From assembly GCA_015067615.1 (NCBI GenBank), contig SVMD01000008.1, positions 51,364 through 115,363 of the forward strand: 64,000 nt of DNA. Reading direction: 5' to 3'. This DNA comes from Oscillospiraceae bacterium (GTDB lineage Bacteria > Bacillota > Clostridia > Oscillospirales > Oscillospiraceae). Both the position numbers and the translations under genes were made by a program. Shown here piece by piece: positions 7,958 through 16,438 of this stretch (positions within the stretch are counted from its first letter, which is position 1; every line of letters starts with the position of its first letter). The notes beneath the pieces were generated by a model. It did no database searches and was not told the origin of the DNA. It saw only the letters and a program-made list of their open reading frames with translations.

Positions 7958-9016
7958 TCAACGGCGCAGGCCGTTGAATTTATAGAACAACCACCAGCCG
8001 GCGAAGCAGTCGAAGAACCTCGCAGTCAGCCGGGTTGTGGATTTCGTTGTCAATTTGGCACCTCGTTTGTGCGCGCTGCGGTATACCGGGTCGGCAATGA
8101 GCTGCCGGTACAGCCGGTATCGCTCCGCTGTCCCCACCTCCGGGCTTTCCGCGAAGAGCATGGGCAGACGGTTGAAATAGTGCTTATTTGCAGCCCAGAG
8201 GCAGATCTCATCCTCTAGCTGCTCCATCAGGTCCAGCTTTTGTGCCAGGCTCACAATGCCGTTTGCCATGATGTGGGCACTTTTGATCTCTGACTGACCC
8301 AGAACACCACGGTTGGAGGGCTGGTAACGCTTGTAGCCTACCCGGTAGTGATAGCGCACCGAGGGAATGTAACGAACCGCGTCCACATGTTCCAGATACC
8401 GGCGGTTGAAGTCGAAATCCTCCGCGGTGCGGATGGATGTGTCAAACCGGAGTTCCCGAGACCGGATCACATCTGCCCGGTAGAGCTTGCAGTAGGGCGG
8501 AAAGATTCGGAAGGAGAATACCAGCTCCCGGAACTGTTCCGGGCTCGTTCCTCCGGGCACCAGATTCATAGTCATTTTTTCGGGGAATGCACGTTCTTCC
8601 GGGCCGGTTTTGGAAAAAGGCTGGTAATCGGAAATAACAAGGACCTTTTTCTCTCCGGTGGAGGCCTCCTCTTCCGAATCCAGCAACTCTTTCAGGTAGT
8701 CAGATCCTACATGGTCATCGCTGTCGATGAAAACAATATACCGCCCCGCGGCCCGATCGATGCCCAGGTTCCGGGCGGAGGATACGCCGCCGTTTTCCTT
8801 ATGTATGGCACGTACTCTGGTATCTGCCCGTGCATAATCATCGCACAGGGCACCGCAGCCGTCCGGGGAGCCGTCGTCGATCAGCAGAAGCTCAAAATCC
8901 TCCATACTCTGGACCAGGATACTTTCCACGCACTGGCCAAGGTAGGCCTCCGCCTTATACACCGGAACAATGACGCTGACCAGGGGGGGCTGAATTGTAG
9001 GTTCTGAATTAACCAT
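7958..9016 (-). CDS. GT2 family glycosyltransferase
   Basis: A 352-residue GT-A transferase: SVIVPVYKAEAYL at the N-terminus, DDGSPD (47-52), DSDD (98-101), and RTAEDFDFNRR as the catalytic-base segment about residue 190. It has a longer C-terminal region than its neighbours, ending in aromatic and basic residues (WWLFYKFNGLRR) that may sit on the membrane. The start at 9016 overlaps the stop of the upstream acetyltransferase by 8 nt. Donor sugar unknown. Confidence 0.92.
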   Translation of the reverse strand: MVNSEPTIQPPLVSVIVPVYKAEAYLGQCVESILVQSMEDFELLLIDDGSPDGCGALCDDYARADTRVRAIHKENGGVSSARNLGIDRAAGRYIVFIDSDDHVGSDYLKELLDSEEEASTGEKKVLVISDYQPFSKTGPEERAFPEKMTMNLVPGGTSPEQFRELVFSFRIFPPYCKLYRADVIRSRELRFDTSIRTAEDFDFNRRYLEHVDAVRYIPSVRYHYRVGYKRYQPSNRGVLGQSEIKSAHIMANGIVSLAQKLDLMEQLEDEICLWAANKHYFNRLPMLFAESPEVGTAERYRLYRQLIADPVYRSAHKRGAKLTTKSTTRLTARFFDCFAGWWLFYKFNGLRR

Positions 9017-9560
9017 GATTTTCTTCCTTTGCAGGCAGTCTTGATTTCAAGAATCGTGCGGGGTTGCCGCCCCAGATCTCATAGGGAGGAACATCCTTAG
9101 TCACCACGGAGCCGGCGGCGATGATAGCGCCGTCGCCGATGTGAACACCCTTCATGATCAGGCTCCGAGAGCCGATCCAGACATCATTACCGATGACGAT
9201 GGGCTCTGTTTCTGTTCTGCCCTGGAGGCCCATGGGAACCGTAAGATCGTCATGGCGATGCTCGTTGGTAAACATCAGCACGTCGATTCCGATCATACCG
9301 TGGTCACCGATGGTAACCCCGTTGGGAATGGAGCAGTTGGCACCGATACCGGCACCCTGGCCCAGCTTCACCTCGTCGCCGAAGGTGGCGCCCTTGTCGA
9401 TGTTCACCCAGTCGCCGCACTCATCCAGGATCAGGTGGGCACAGAACTGGCGGAATTTCCTGGCACCAAAGCTGACCCTGGCCCCGGACAGAGGCATATG
9501 TTTTCCGATGGCCGTGTACAGCGCCCGGCCGATGAATTTTTCTATTTTTCTGCAATTCAT
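9009..9560 (-). CDS. Hexapeptide-repeat acyltransferase
   Basis: 183 residues with many left-handed beta-helix hexads ([LIV]-G-x4), for example IGANCSIPNGVTIGDHGMIG, and the loop NEHRHD that carries the likely catalytic histidine. The end GNPARFLKSR is typical of sugar O-acetyltransferases of the WcaF/NodL type. It would acetylate a sugar of the polysaccharide using acetyl-CoA, working as a cytosolic trimer. It overlaps the GT2 downstream by 8 nt and follows another GT2 by 9 nt. Confidence 0.9.
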   Translation of the reverse strand: MNCRKIEKFIGRALYTAIGKHMPLSGARVSFGARKFRQFCAHLILDECGDWVNIDKGATFGDEVKLGQGAGIGANCSIPNGVTIGDHGMIGIDVLMFTNEHRHDDLTVPMGLQGRTETEPIVIGNDVWIGSRSLIMKGVHIGDGAIIAAGSVVTKDVPPYEIWGGNPARFLKSRLPAKEENHG

Positions 9561-9569
9561 AATGTAACC

Positions 9570-10538
9570 TCAGACTTGTTTTCTGAAGATTTTCTCAATT
9601 TTTCTTAAGTACGCATCCCAGATCACCAGTTTTTCATTCACCAGGGCCAGATAGTAGCCATACTTATCCGCGGAGACATTCCTGCGCAGATGTCCCAGGG
9701 CTTTGGGGATGGAAATCCGGTAGGCTTCCGGCACCTGTACACCATCCCGTTTTGCGTAGATAGCGTAGGTGCAGATCAGCCGCTGACGCTTTTTCCGGGC
9801 AGCCGCCACAATTTTGTCTTCCCCACACTCCTCAAAGAAGCGGATGCATTCCTCAATGGCCCACAGGTCATCGTAACGCCGCAGGGAGAAGGTATTGCGG
9901 GTAATGCTGACAGGATTTACTCGGTAATGGTAGAGGATCGCATTGCAGGATACGGTTTTTTCTGCCCGGTACAGGATGTAAGGGGTAAAGGCCTGATCCT
10001 CATGGAGTCTGCCAACCGGGAAGCGGGTATCCCCGATCAGCCCACGACAAATCAGCTTGCCACAGGCATTGACCGGAATCCAGACGCTTCCGTTATACAT
10101 GGTTTCCACCGCGTCAACGGTATCAAAGGTTTTTCGGGACACTTCCCCTTGCCATGCCGTCAGCTGATTACTGTCTGAAAACTCCCTGTGTCGGCAGACC
10201 GCCACAGCCGCGCCCTCTTTGGCAGTATCCAGAAGGATTTCCAGATATCGCATATCCACCAGATCATCGCTGTCGATAAAGGTGATATATTCGCCCCGGG
10301 CAATATCGATGCCTGCGTTTCTGGCGCCGGACAGGCCCTGGTTTTCCTGATGGATCACCCGGATACGGTTGTCCTTTGCGGCATATTCGTCACAGATTTT
10401 TCCGCAGTTGTCGGGAGAACCATCGTCCACTAGGATCAGCTCGAAATCAGAAAAAGTCTGGGCCAGGATGCTGTCCACGCATTCGTGAAGATAGGCTTCC
10501 ACCTTGTAAACAGGCACGATCACACTGATTTGCGGCAT
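9570..10538 (-). CDS. GT2 family glycosyltransferase
   Basis: 322 residues: SVIVPVYKVEAYL, VDDGSPD (37-43), DSDD (89-92) and the catalytic-base segment RLHEDQAFTP. Its layout and many words (LILVDDGSPD, CDEYAA, NRI-VIHQEN, ARN-GID) match the GT2 at 3567-4523, so the two look like diverged duplicates that may add related sugars. The C-terminus is basic (LRKIEKIFRKQV). It sits 9 nt after the racemase-like gene and 9 nt before the acetyltransferase. Confidence 0.92.
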   Translation of the reverse strand: MPQISVIVPVYKVEAYLHECVDSILAQTFSDFELILVDDGSPDNCGKICDEYAAKDNRIRVIHQENQGLSGARNAGIDIARGEYITFIDSDDLVDMRYLEILLDTAKEGAAVAVCRHREFSDSNQLTAWQGEVSRKTFDTVDAVETMYNGSVWIPVNACGKLICRGLIGDTRFPVGRLHEDQAFTPYILYRAEKTVSCNAILYHYRVNPVSITRNTFSLRRYDDLWAIEECIRFFEECGEDKIVAAARKKRQRLICTYAIYAKRDGVQVPEAYRISIPKALGHLRRNVSADKYGYYLALVNEKLVIWDAYLRKIEKIFRKQV

Positions 10539-10547
10539 AACTTACCT

Positions 10548-11252
10548 CTACTTACATTCTTTCTGCAATGCGCGGATAGCAAACTGCAGGGGGTCATAGA
10601 TCCGGATCCCGGCAAAGGTACCTTCAGGAACCCTGGAGAACAGCACCGGAAATTCCGTACAGCCCAGGATCAGCGCATCCCCGGAGAAAGACTTCACCAG
10701 CTCAATAAATTTTTCCACCACTTCATCGGTGATGCAATCCTGCTTTACAGCCTCAATCAGCTCCCGCTGCATGAGATACTGCTCATTTTCGGGACTGCGA
10801 ACCCCAATGCCATAGGGCTTCAGGCCCTGGGCAAAAACCCCGGACTGGATGGTGCCCTCAGAGGCGATGAGGGAAACTTCCGTCTCCCCGGCGGCTGCAA
10901 TTTCTCCACAGCAGGCATCGATGATGCTGACGATCTTCCCCTCCGCTTCCGGCACGTTGGTATAGATATCCTTCAGGAAGCAGTGGGAGGTATTGCAGGC
11001 CAAAATGATTTTTGTTGCACCGGAGCGGATCAGAGAACGGACGGAATCCGTCAGCTCCGCCACCAGCTGATCATATTTCACACCCTCCAGAACGGCCAGA
11101 ACCCGGCTGGGCATGGTGCAGCGGTTGTCGATTAAAATTCTGGGTCGGTCCCATTCCTTCTGTGCAGGAAACGCTTTCAGCACAGCTTCGAAAAAGTGCA
11201 GCGTGGCATAGGAGCCCATGCCACCCAGAATACCAATTACATCCTGAAACAT
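10548..11252 (-). CDS. Aspartate/glutamate racemase family protein
   Basis: 234 residues. The N-terminus GILGGMGSYATLHFF, the first catalytic cysteine in ACNTSH (C86) and the second in GCTEFP (C198) are all conserved, so the enzyme looks competent for cofactor-independent two-base chemistry. The family includes Asp, Glu and hydantoin racemases, maleate isomerase and arylmalonate decarboxylase; DNRCTMPSR (42-50) is the substrate-side segment and differs from the usual DNR-IPDRT. It is not a likely murI because it is embedded between a glycosyltransferase and a nucleotidyltransferase in a surface-glycan operon. It probably supplies a D-amino acid or isomerised acid for a decoration. Confidence 0.88.
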   Translation of the reverse strand: MFQDVIGILGGMGSYATLHFFEAVLKAFPAQKEWDRPRILIDNRCTMPSRVLAVLEGVKYDQLVAELTDSVRSLIRSGATKIILACNTSHCFLKDIYTNVPEAEGKIVSIIDACCGEIAAAGETEVSLIASEGTIQSGVFAQGLKPYGIGVRSPENEQYLMQRELIEAVKQDCITDEVVEKFIELVKSFSGDALILGCTEFPVLFSRVPEGTFAGIRIYDPLQFAIRALQKECK

Positions 11253-11255
11253 GGT

Positions 11256-11906
11256 TCAATCCTCGTAACCGTTGCGCACCCACTGAACGGCACGCTCATA
11301 ATCATCGACGGTGTCAATCTCCTTGGTGCGAATGAAAATCATGGGAATGGGCAGAAGAGGTTCGATCATCTGGAACACATGGCCTCTGCCGGGCTGCAGG
11401 GAATCGGTCTGTACCTTGGCAAGACCCGTCCACTCATACTCGCCCTCCTCCTTGGAAAATCCCACAACGTTCTCCACGCCGCGGATCACCTTGGTGGGCA
11501 TGGTCCAGGGATTGTCCGTGGAAGGGGTGGAACCGCCGATGCAACAGCCATCACATTCTATGGCCTTGATCAGGTCATCAGGATTCACCAGCAGATCACC
11601 GTCCAGGGCCACCACATATTCCCTCGCATGCTGGGCACCCAGCCAAAAACTGGCACCGGTGCCCGTATTGCGGTAATCATGGTTAAATACAAACATAACA
11701 TCCTTGCGGACAGAATTGACGACTTCGATAACCTTTTCCGCCTGATAGCCCACTACCACACGAATATCGTCGTAATCTTTCAGGATCTCCAGCTGCCGCT
11801 CAATCAGGGTCTTTCCCTCAATTTCCACCAGTGCCTTGGTACAGCCCAGGCCCAGCCGGGTACCCATGCCTGCGGCACTGATCACAATGGATACATTGTT
11901 TTTCAT
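11256..11906 (-). CDS. Nucleotidyltransferase (LicC/phosphocholine cytidylyltransferase-like)
   Basis: 216 residues starting SIVISAAGMGTRLGLGCTKAL, the pyrophosphorylase signature, with the metal-binding VVALDGDLLV about residue 110. The family activates a phosphorylated sugar or small alcohol as an NDP derivative, as LicC does for phosphocholine. The next transferase gene but one encodes LicD, which uses CDP-linked substrates, so a CDP-activated compound is likely. The usual choline kinase LicA and transporter LicB are not in the window, so choline is not proven. It lies 3 nt after the racemase start region and 12 nt after the HAD gene. Confidence 0.87.
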   Translation of the reverse strand: MKNNVSIVISAAGMGTRLGLGCTKALVEIEGKTLIERQLEILKDYDDIRVVVGYQAEKVIEVVNSVRKDVMFVFNHDYRNTGTGASFWLGAQHAREYVVALDGDLLVNPDDLIKAIECDGCCIGGSTPSTDNPWTMPTKVIRGVENVVGFSKEEGEYEWTGLAKVQTDSLQPGRGHVFQMIEPLLPIPMIFIRTKEIDTVDDYERAVQWVRNGYED

Positions 11907-11918
11907 GGCGTCCTCCTG

Positions 11919-12530
11919 TTATTCCTCACATAATCTTTCCAAAAACTCGCACAGTCGTTTTTCATCATAGATGGCATGGGTGGCGTTGCACATCAGGGAG
12001 TACGCTACCGGGCGGACTCCGCCAAAGCCAATACCCACCTCCGCAAGCCTTGCCATTTCGGCATCGTTGCTGCCGTCACCGATGGCAACCACAGGGAGAA
12101 TAAACTGCTTCACCACCATGCCCTTGTCGATTACGCTGTTCACCGTGACAAGCCGGTCATCCACCACGCTGGCAGAGGAACAGAAGCAATGGGCCATAGG
12201 CAGTCCAATGCGCTTCATCAGCCTTCTGATCCAAATGTCCAGATTGCCGGTTACGATGTAGCAGCACTCCTTATGCTCCTGGATGAATCTGACAATTTCT
12301 TCATTCAGGGGAGTCTGTTCCACGATCTCCGCCACGCGGCTGACAGGAATGGATTTCAGCATCTCCACCCGGGACAGGAAGCTGCTCTTGAAGGGCAGCT
12401 CACCGCGCATAGTCTTTTCTGTCAGCTCCCGCATTTCCTCCAGCAGACCCACCTGCTCCGCCAGCATCGGCAGAATCTCAACCTTACTTACGGTAGCATC
12501 CAGGTCAAATAAAAATACCTTTTTGCTCAT
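11919..12530 (-). CDS. HAD-IB family phosphatase (SerB-like)
   Basis: 203 residues: motif I DLDATVSK (D9, D11), motif II VTGN, motif III lysine in KGMVVKQF and motif IV IGDGSNDAEMA. The helical cap between motifs I and II is that of phosphoserine-phosphatase-like HAD-IB enzymes. Motif I has Ala where DxDGT is usual; both aspartates are intact, so activity is plausible. It would dephosphorylate a small phospho-metabolite feeding or editing the nucleotidyltransferase step. Its substrate could be phosphoserine-like; this is inference from family only. Confidence 0.85.
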   Translation of the reverse strand: MSKKVFLFDLDATVSKVEILPMLAEQVGLLEEMRELTEKTMRGELPFKSSFLSRVEMLKSIPVSRVAEIVEQTPLNEEIVRFIQEHKECCYIVTGNLDIWIRRLMKRIGLPMAHCFCSSASVVDDRLVTVNSVIDKGMVVKQFILPVVAIGDGSNDAEMARLAEVGIGFGGVRPVAYSLMCNATHAIYDEKRLCEFLERLCEE

Positions 12531-12541
12531 ATTGTCACCTG

Positions 12542-13540
12542 TTAGATAATTCCACGGCTGCGAAGATAGGCAAAGCCCTCTTCCAGCCCCTCATCAAATT
12601 CTGTAGTATGGGGCTCACTGACAGAGAAGGGAAGCTTCCAGTAGTCGCCGTAGGAGAAGCCCAGAGCCCGTTCGTAGTTCATCCAGACATCGTAGGTTCT
12701 CCCCTCAAATTCCACTTCATCCTTCATCAGTGGGAAGTAATCGCTGACCTTCCGGATCCCCCGCTCATCCCGGCTCCACCAGGGGCAGTTGATGGGCTCG
12801 CAGAAATAATCGCCATGGCCAAAACAGGGAAATTTCTTCAGCTGTTCCGCTTCAAATTCGGCAGTCTGCTTGTCCATTTCCGGGTTTGCCATGGGACGGC
12901 AGAAATTTCTCTCCTTCAGGTCCCCGGCCAGTTCCTGGATCTTCCGGATATGGTCCTTATTGGCGTTCTGGGTGGCAACCCAGATCTGGTTCAGCGTTTC
13001 GGGGGTCACATCGATATAGTCGAACACGAGAATATCAATGAAAAACACATCCACGCCCCGGAATTTGACCTTGGAGGTTTTCAGACCCTCCTTATAGTTG
13101 TAGCAGTACTGGACCACCAGTTCTTCGTCCTGCTCCAGAAGACTGCTCAGCTTCAGGTAGTCGTGCTTCATCATGCCGATATCAATGTCATTGTCCCAGG
13201 GGATGAAGCCCCTGTGGCGCACGGCGCCCATGAGGGTACCGCCCACCAGAAACAGCTCCATGCCGTTGGCATCGCAGATGTCCTTCACTCGCCGGAGGAT
13301 ATAGTTTTCCGCCATCTGGATATTGCGCAGCCGGCCGGTGGCCTTGGGCAGCATCAGGTGGATGCGCTTTCTGACATCATCCAGGGTCTCTCCCGGCTGC
13401 ATCTGGGACAGCATGAACAGATATTCGTTCTTCTTGTCCATTTCCCGCAGATCACGGCGCAGGGCATCCATTTTTTCCATCATCCGCGCCTCGGTACGGT
13501 AAGAGGGCAGATATCGTTTGATCAGGTCTCTGATTCTCAT
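12542..13540 (-). CDS. LicD family phosphotransferase
   Basis: 332 residues. The LicD core is clear: LVGGTLMGAVRHRGFIPW followed by DNDIDIGM about residues 100-125, a nucleotidyltransferase-fold site with paired aspartates. LicD proteins transfer phosphocholine or related phospho-groups from CDP donors onto glycans (teichoic acids, LPS, capsules). Residues 15-50 form a coiled-coil-like helix (MMEKMDALRRDLREMDKKNEYL). With the nucleotidyltransferase and phosphatase immediately downstream it forms the decoration module. RBS GGAGAAAAACAT precedes ATG 13540. Confidence 0.93.
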   Translation of the reverse strand: MRIRDLIKRYLPSYRTEARMMEKMDALRRDLREMDKKNEYLFMLSQMQPGETLDDVRKRIHLMLPKATGRLRNIQMAENYILRRVKDICDANGMELFLVGGTLMGAVRHRGFIPWDNDIDIGMMKHDYLKLSSLLEQDEELVVQYCYNYKEGLKTSKVKFRGVDVFFIDILVFDYIDVTPETLNQIWVATQNANKDHIRKIQELAGDLKERNFCRPMANPEMDKQTAEFEAEQLKKFPCFGHGDYFCEPINCPWWSRDERGIRKVSDYFPLMKDEVEFEGRTYDVWMNYERALGFSYGDYWKLPFSVSEPHTTEFDEGLEEGFAYLRSRGII

Positions 13541-13559
13541 ATGTTTTTCTCCTGTTTTC

Positions 13560-14525
13560 TTAAGCGGTTACAGGTCTTTTCCGGCGCTTTCCCGCCAGGA
13601 ACGGCAGCCAACGGTTAATAATGTAAATGGTGGGGACCTCCAGCAGTGCAACACCCGCCAGAATGATCAGGCCCACGCCGATGGGAGTGGCTGCAAAGCT
13701 TTCGATTCCCAGCAGCACACCCAGAACTGCGTAGTAAATATGATGGGTTCCGTAGATGATAATGGTATTCCGGCCAGAATATGCGAGGATCCGGTTCAGC
13801 ACTGCGGGCAGATTGACCCGGACCAGGCACAGCACAGCGTAGGTTCCGCAGAGCCCGCCCAGCACATAGGCAAGGTCAGCCCACACTTTTCCCGCATTCT
13901 GAATGTGACTGTCCAGCAGCACCCGCATCAGCACCGCAGCAGCACAGAGCAGCGCGGTGGGCATATGTACCTTTTTCCAGTACTTGTGGCCGAAAAAGCC
14001 TGCAAGGAACAGAGGCAGATATTTCATGACACTGGTAAGTGTACTGACATAAAGCACCTGAGTCGGCAGCGCATAGCGTGCCAGGAACAGCACGCCTGCG
14101 ATGCAGCAGATCACCGCCGGTTTATTGATCGTCCTCATCATTCCCGCAACCAACACTTCGATCAGGAACAGATTGGCCAGGAACCAGAGGTTCGGATCAT
14201 TGAAGTTGAAGGTCAGCGTATTGAACAGGTAGCCCTTCACGTTCAGGGTCACACCGTTTCGCAGGATGTCGGTCAGCACACCCAGAATCTCGACCCAGAC
14301 AAAGGGAATGCCGTAGGCCAGGATCTTTCCACACAGAAATTTGCCGAAGGGTTTTTCGCAGGATTTGGTATGGTGCATCAGAATGCCGCTGATCACAAAA
14401 AACGCGGGCATGTGAAAGGCATAGATCACATCAAACACAAAACCGCTCTGCCACACATGGCCGATCACCATCAGGATGATCAGCACGCCTCTGGCTCTGT
14501 CTATATAGTCAAGACGTTCCTTCAT
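13560..14525 (-). CDS. Acyltransferase family 3 membrane protein
   Basis: 321 residues with about ten membrane spans. The N-terminus RLDYIDRARGVLIILMVIGH and FHMPAFFVISG carry the conserved Arg/His pair of acyltransferase-3 (OafA/WecH) enzymes, with the catalytic His in the first span. These proteins O-acetylate or succinylate sugars of surface polymers using cytosolic acyl-CoA. It ends in a basic tail (KRRKRPVTA). It is 12 nt from the Stealth gene and 19 nt from licD. Confidence 0.9.
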   Translation of the reverse strand: MKERLDYIDRARGVLIILMVIGHVWQSGFVFDVIYAFHMPAFFVISGILMHHTKSCEKPFGKFLCGKILAYGIPFVWVEILGVLTDILRNGVTLNVKGYLFNTLTFNFNDPNLWFLANLFLIEVLVAGMMRTINKPAVICCIAGVLFLARYALPTQVLYVSTLTSVMKYLPLFLAGFFGHKYWKKVHMPTALLCAAAVLMRVLLDSHIQNAGKVWADLAYVLGGLCGTYAVLCLVRVNLPAVLNRILAYSGRNTIIIYGTHHIYYAVLGVLLGIESFAATPIGVGLIILAGVALLEVPTIYIINRWLPFLAGKRRKRPVTA

Positions 14526-14537
14526 AGGTCACACCTT

Positions 14538-15539
14538 TTATCTTTCAAATTTACTTTTCCCGGGCAGAATCGCTTCAAAGGCCGCCTTCAGCTGTGCGGA
14601 GAGGGTTTCAATATCCACGCCCTCCGAGGGATCGTTGACGCAGACCATATCGTGCCGCTGACCGCGGATCATTTCACACAACCGCTCCACATTTTCATCG
14701 GTCACATCGTCCACCACATTGTCCACCAACGCAGGCATGAACTGTCCCCCGGCGATCTGCCACCAGAGGGCCAGCCACTGGTTCACGTCCTCGTTGCTGC
14801 GGAAGCGGTTGCTGCAGGTTTGATGAAGCAGCTCCGGCTCCTTCTCCCACAGGGTTTCAAAAGTGGATTTCAGGAATGCTGCCGGAGCATGGAGATTCTT
14901 AAAGCCCAGGAAGTTCTCCGGGAAGAGCTTCTCCAGCGCCAGGGTGCGGACATTGTCTTGCCAGCGATAGCAGTTGCTGATATACTTTTTCCGGTATTTG
15001 GTGGCCTGGGTGGGTTTGTGGAAGTGGGTGTTGATCACCCGCAGGTCATTGACGATCAGATGCTGCCAGATGCCCGGCTGTCCCGCCACAGAAAAAGGTA
15101 CCTCCGCGCCGTAGGTGCAGGGCAGACCCTCCCGGAAGAAGTCCGTTTCGGCCATGGGCCGGGTCAGAAACATGTCATCGTTGAAAAATACAAAATGCTC
15201 TGCCAGATCCGCAATGCGATGGATATTCATTTCAATAGTATTGGCGCTGAAGGTGGGCAGGTATTCTGCCGGGATATAGTCGCTGTGCTTCACGTGGTTC
15301 AGCTTCGGGCAGTCCAGATTCTGCCAGTCGGGCACATGGCCGCAGGTGACAAAATGCACCTTGCGCACCCAGGGACAGAACTTTTCCACGGCCCGGAACC
15401 AGTAGGGCATCAGGCCCCAGTCCCGGAAGCGGTGGGCAGCATTGCTGTCATCCAGGGTCTTTCCCTGATATTTGGCCTTTTCCGCCTGCCACTGATGGTC
15501 GTTTCCGTCCACCCACAATACTACAAAATCAATATCCAT
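14538..15539 (-). CDS. Stealth family sugar-phosphate transferase
   Basis: 333 residues. CR1 is the N-terminal IDFVVLWVDGND; CR2 includes RFRDWGLMPYWFRAVEKFCP and VHFVTCGHVPDW; FNDDMFL and the later NHVKHSDYIP and HFHKP segments complete the Stealth pattern. The family (CpsY, SacB, GNPTAB) transfers hexose-1-phosphate from a nucleotide sugar, building phosphodiester-linked glycans. With LicD this suggests a polymer carrying phosphodiesters, teichoic-acid-like. Length matches the family. Confidence 0.93.
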   Translation of the reverse strand: MDIDFVVLWVDGNDHQWQAEKAKYQGKTLDDSNAAHRFRDWGLMPYWFRAVEKFCPWVRKVHFVTCGHVPDWQNLDCPKLNHVKHSDYIPAEYLPTFSANTIEMNIHRIADLAEHFVFFNDDMFLTRPMAETDFFREGLPCTYGAEVPFSVAGQPGIWQHLIVNDLRVINTHFHKPTQATKYRKKYISNCYRWQDNVRTLALEKLFPENFLGFKNLHAPAAFLKSTFETLWEKEPELLHQTCSNRFRSNEDVNQWLALWWQIAGGQFMPALVDNVVDDVTDENVERLCEMIRGQRHDMVCVNDPSEGVDIETLSAQLKAAFEAILPGKSKFER

Positions 15540-15556
15540 AGCCTTTCTCCGTATGC

Positions 15557-16438
15557 TTACTTACCAAAGAGCTTTTTGAAGGGTTTTGCAAAATCCACCG
15601 TGCCGACGCGGATGTCAATGGCCTCGAACCGCTCTGAGCGGCAGTACGTATGCAACCCGTCGGCATAGCAGCCCCGGATCCTCAGGTGCTCCGGGCCCAT
15701 CCAAAACCCCGGTTCTTCCCGATATCCGGCAGGGTCAGTGATCCGGTAAAAAACCAGGCCGTCGCCGTAGCGCTGCTCCCGGCTGATCTGGGCCGGGCGG
15801 TACCGGGTCTGTCCCTCGGCAAACACCGGGCCGGCGCCCCGGACCCGCAGTTCGTCATATTCCTCCCAAGGAAGATCAGTCAATGTCCCCTCCGGAAGGT
15901 TCAGCTTATATGCTCCGGGTGTCACCCTTTCCGTGGCGGCATCCGGCAGATAGGTCAGCAGATACAGCTGCCCATTGTGCGCAAACACGGTGGTGTCCAC
16001 CGCCTTTTCCCGGAGCAATACGGTTACCGGTTCCCACTTTTCCGGAAAGGCAACCGCCCGGTACAGCCGCACCTGGGACGCTGCCGAAGATTCCGGAATC
16101 ATATACCAGGTGTTTTCATACCGGAATACAAAGGGATAGGAGTAGTGGCATTCGTCCTTCAGCAGCACCGTGGGTTTCCCCAGGGTGCAGTCCTCCAGCA
16201 CCTGCGCCACCTCGATATGGCCGTGGTCACCCAGAACCGCCTCGTAGAACAGCCAGGTCTTTTCCCCGTCGTCCACCAGCACAGGGTCGGCACACCAGTG
16301 CTGCCGGCTGGCCGGAACCACAAATTCGGGAGCAAACACCGGATTTTCCACAATGCTCTCAGTGGGCCGCTTCCGGATGGCTATGGTGAAATAATGGTCG
16401 GTGACGAATAATTTCGCAAACAAGTCCCTGGTTTTCAT
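15557..16438 (-). CDS. Stand-alone five-bladed propeller protein (GINT1 N-terminal-like)
   Basis: 293 residues composed of repeated beta units with Asp-Pro and W-F/Y-E elements, for example WCADPVLVDDGEKTWLFYEA (residues about 48-67) and TWYMIPESSAASQVRLY. This matches the GH43-like propeller found at the N-terminus of plant GINT1 and of some bacterial formyltransferase-related proteins in glycan loci. No fused catalytic domain is present. Whether it is a glycosidase, a transferase or a binding protein is unknown. Its start overlaps the stop of the upstream GT2 by 4 nt, so it is translated with the glycan genes. Confidence 0.7.
   Translation of the reverse strand: MKTRDLFAKLFVTDHYFTIAIRKRPTESIVENPVFAPEFVVPASRQHWCADPVLVDDGEKTWLFYEAVLGDHGHIEVAQVLEDCTLGKPTVLLKDECHYSYPFVFRYENTWYMIPESSAASQVRLYRAVAFPEKWEPVTVLLREKAVDTTVFAHNGQLYLLTYLPDAATERVTPGAYKLNLPEGTLTDLPWEEYDELRVRGAGPVFAEGQTRYRPAQISREQRYGDGLVFYRITDPAGYREEPGFWMGPEHLRIRGCYADGLHTYCRSERFEAIDIRVGTVDFAKPFKKLFGK

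Noticed and set aside
13518..15668. A 716-codon plus-strand open frame
   Set aside because: Antisense to three recognisable genes (LicD end, acyltransferase 3, Stealth) and rich in His/Gln/Asp as expected for a shadow frame.
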